Source: Fidelibacterota bacterium | GTDB lineage: Bacteria; Fidelibacterota; Marinisomatia; Marinisomatales; TCS55 | Length of the DNA: 7,288 nucleotides | Direction: 5' to 3' | NCBI GenBank assembly: GCA_002701875.1 | Contig: NZWI01000021.1 | Coordinates: forward strand, 1-7,288 | Shown here: positions 5,683-7,288 of the stretch, piece by piece | Layout: every line of letters starts with the position of its first letter | How positions within the stretch are numbered: position 1 is the stretch's first letter | Notes under the pieces: generated by a model | Seen by the model: the letters and a program-made list of their open reading frames with translations, nothing else | Databases searched by the model: none | Told to the model about the DNA's origin: nothing | Translations under genes and position numbers: made by a program

Positions 5683-7288
5683 ATCTTAATATTTCGCCAT
5701 CAAAAACTTCCAAAACCTTAGATACAACAGCGTCTTTATTAGTAGGAGCATCGTCTTTCTTCATCTTGGGATCATTATCTTTCGATTTATGACCAACTTT
5801 ATCTGATTCCACTAGTTTTGGAATTATCTTTAATGCCATATCATAGTGCTCTTGAGCAAATTGATTTATTAGTTCTTGGTTGTGTTCGAGATTTCCAATA
5901 CTAAATTTTGGTAAATCAAAAATATTAACTGTAAGTAAATTTTCATTTAGCTCTAATGGTTCAGCATTATCTAATATTGTACCAATAGATGGTCTTTGTT
6001 TAGAAACTTTATCAACAAAATCATCCCATTTTTCTTTGATAATATCTAGATTAAGTGAATAATTTATTTTTTTCTCAGTTTTATCATTGCTATCTATAGA
6101 AATATCAGAAATTTTCTTTGATTCATTGTTTGACTCTGGCAATTTTTCTTTACTCGAAATATTCGTTTTATTCTTTTGATTTATTTTTTTTTGGGGAATA
6201 TTAGATGATAAGTCAGATATTAATTCACTAATTGATAAAGCTGTATCCATTTCAATTAATTTCAAAGCTGTCATTTCAAAAATAATCATCGGTTGGCTAA
6301 CTTGTTTTAAAGAATATTGCATATCATGTAATACTTTAGATATTCTTATTAAATCTTTACTATCATGATTTTTACATGTAGCAATATATCTATTTTTAGC
6401 CTCTTCATTAATATCAAGTAATAACTCTTCACCTTTATCTACTGAAGTAATTAATAGATTATTACAGTGTTTTATTAATCCTTGAGATACATCCTGCAAA
6501 GATAGTCCTGCATTTTGTATTGATGAAATAACTGTCATCATTTTATTATAATCTTTTTCTATTATTGCATCAGTGAAATCAAAATATATTTCGTTTGGAA
6601 TCAAGCCAATTACAGTTGAAACATCTTCAATTGTTATCGATTCACCAGAATAAGCTATTACTTGATCAAGTATACTTAAGGCGTCGCGCATACTACCATC
6701 AGATTTCTGACTAATTGACAATAATGATTCGTTATCTATATCGATATTCTCTGATTTAAGAATAACGGATAATCTTTTAGATATTACTTCAGAAGTAATC
6801 CTGTTAAAATCAAAACGCTGACAGCGTGAAATAATTGTCGAAGGTACTTTATGAATATCTGTTGTAGCCAAAATAAATTTACCATGAGATGGTGGCTCCT
6901 CAAGTGTTCGGAGTAGTGCATTAAATGCTTGATTAGTTAACATATGGACTTCATCAATTATAAATACCTTATAATTTGATCCCATTGGAGTATATTTTAT
7001 CTGTTCCCTTAAATTTCTAATCTCCTCGATCCCACGATTGGATGCACCATCAATCTCTAGAACATCTAAATTTCTGCCATCTATGATTTCTTGACAAATA
7101 TTGCATTGATTACAAGGAACACCGCTATTAGTTTTTGGACAATTGAGCGCTTTTGATATGATACGTGCTGTGGTAGTCTTTCCAACACCTCTAGGGCCTG
7201 TTAAGATGTAAGCTTGAGCTACTCGATCTTTTTTGAATGCATTAATCAGTGTCTTGGTCACATGATTCTGACCAACAACATCATCAAA
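5681..7288 (-). CDS. dnaX: DNA polymerase III subunit tau/gamma (partial, 5' end beyond window)
   Basis: Clamp-loader ATPase that loads the sliding clamp and, in its long tau form, links polymerase and helicase at the replication fork. The 535 visible residues start inside the conserved FDDVVGQ segment, so roughly 12-15 N-terminal residues lie outside the window. Visible-residue positions: Walker A GPRGVGKT 31-38; a zinc module with Cys50, Cys59, Cys62 and Cys65; Walker B IIDEVH 110-115; the SRC arginine-finger motif 154-156; sensor-2 GSMRDA 198-203; the helical domain III to about 355. A low-complexity Lys/Asn/Ser/Glu linker (about 358-415) follows, then a C-terminal domain with the KW..F pattern seen in non-proteobacterial tau proteins. 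An in-frame GTG at 7261 codes an internal Val after VVGQNH and is not the start. The coding run of nine A at residues 366-369 may drive gamma production. The TAG stop overlaps the ebfC Shine-Dalgarno. The family assignment is certain; the tau/gamma split is inference. Confidence 0.97.
   Translation of the reverse strand, partial: FDDVVGQNHVTKTLINAFKKDRVAQAYILTGPRGVGKTTTARIISKALNCPKTNSGVPCNQCNICQEIIDGRNLDVLEIDGASNRGIEEIRNLREQIKYTPMGSNYKVFIIDEVHMLTNQAFNALLRTLEEPPSHGKFILATTDIHKVPSTIISRCQRFDFNRITSEVISKRLSVILKSENIDIDNESLLSISQKSDGSMRDALSILDQVIAYSGESITIEDVSTVIGLIPNEIYFDFTDAIIEKDYNKMMTVISSIQNAGLSLQDVSQGLIKHCNNLLITSVDKGEELLLDINEEAKNRYIATCKNHDSKDLIRISKVLHDMQYSLKQVSQPMIIFEMTALKLIEMDTALSISELISDLSSNIPQKKINQKNKTNISSKEKLPESNNESKKISDISIDSNDKTEKKINYSLNLDIIKEKWDDFVDKVSKQRPSIGTILDNAEPLELNENLLTVNIFDLPKFSIGNLEHNQELINQFAQEHYDMALKIIPKLVESDKVGHKSKDNDPKMKKDDAPTNKDAVVSKVLEVFDGEILR
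6184..6192 (-). promoter_or_regulatory. A9 slippery run in dnaX, candidate gamma-producing slippage site
   Basis: The coding strand reads CCC CAA AAA AAA ATA, giving nine consecutive A residues, including an in-frame A_AAA_AAA heptamer, at visible residues 366-369. This lies just after clamp-loader domain III. A +1 (or -2) shift meets TAA at once. A -1 shift gives Asn-Lys-Ser-Lys-Glu and then TAA. Either way a gamma-like protein of about 368-373 visible residues would end there. I see no Shine-Dalgarno-like stimulator upstream. Downstream there is only a weak 4-bp CGAA/UUCG hairpin with a 3-nt loop, so RNA polymerase slippage, as known for the A9 run of Thermus dnaX, fits better than an E. 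coli-type ribosomal site. The sequence is seen directly; its use is inferred. Confidence 0.5.

Noticed and set aside
7259..7261. GTG as the start codon of dnaX.
   Set aside because: The frame continues upstream to the window edge through the conserved FDDVVGQ segment, so this GTG encodes an internal valine.

Overview
The window is a compact housekeeping gene block from an AT-rich bacterium (about 30% GC by eye). Nine protein genes all lie on the minus strand, so transcription runs from right to left. The order is dnaX (5' end cut by the window edge), ebfC, recR, pgsA, pgpA, cinA, recA, recX, and a fumarylacetoacetate-hydrolase-family gene. Tight spacing, 4-nt ATGA overlaps, alternative start codons and low GC suggest a streamlined, possibly marine, uncultured lineage. 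A Marinimicrobia/SAR406-like source is a guess from gene order and protein character, not a result. Two clear AGGAG Shine-Dalgarno sequences, before ebfC and recA, argue against a typical Bacteroidetes, where such sites are usually weak.

Layout. From 7288 to 2486, six genes run with gaps of 0-8 nt or 4-nt overlaps: DNA polymerase III tau/gamma subunit, the DNA-binding protein EbfC, recombination mediator RecR, two consecutive enzymes of phosphatidylglycerol synthesis (PgsA, PgpA), and the two-domain CinA. The only sizeable gap (2372-2485, 114 nt) precedes recA and probably holds its promoter. recA is followed after 9 nt by its modulator recX, and recX overlaps the FAH-family gene by 16 nt. 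The leftmost 100 bases may hold the 3' end of a convergent plus-strand gene.

How the genes work together. DnaX loads the replication clamp, RecR (with RecO/RecF elsewhere) helps RecA onto gapped DNA, RecA carries out strand exchange, and RecX restrains RecA, so replication and recombinational repair dominate. PgsA and PgpA perform successive steps of membrane lipid synthesis. CinA and the FAH-family enzyme are metabolite-handling or clean-up enzymes.

The most interesting signal is a run of nine A residues in the dnaX coding strand, at the junction between the clamp-loader core and the tau-specific tail. Stop codons follow at once in both shifted frames, which is the arrangement expected for making a short gamma-like form by slippage. 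I see no mobile element, CRISPR array, RNA gene or defence system, and nothing that looks like an undescribed multi-gene system.
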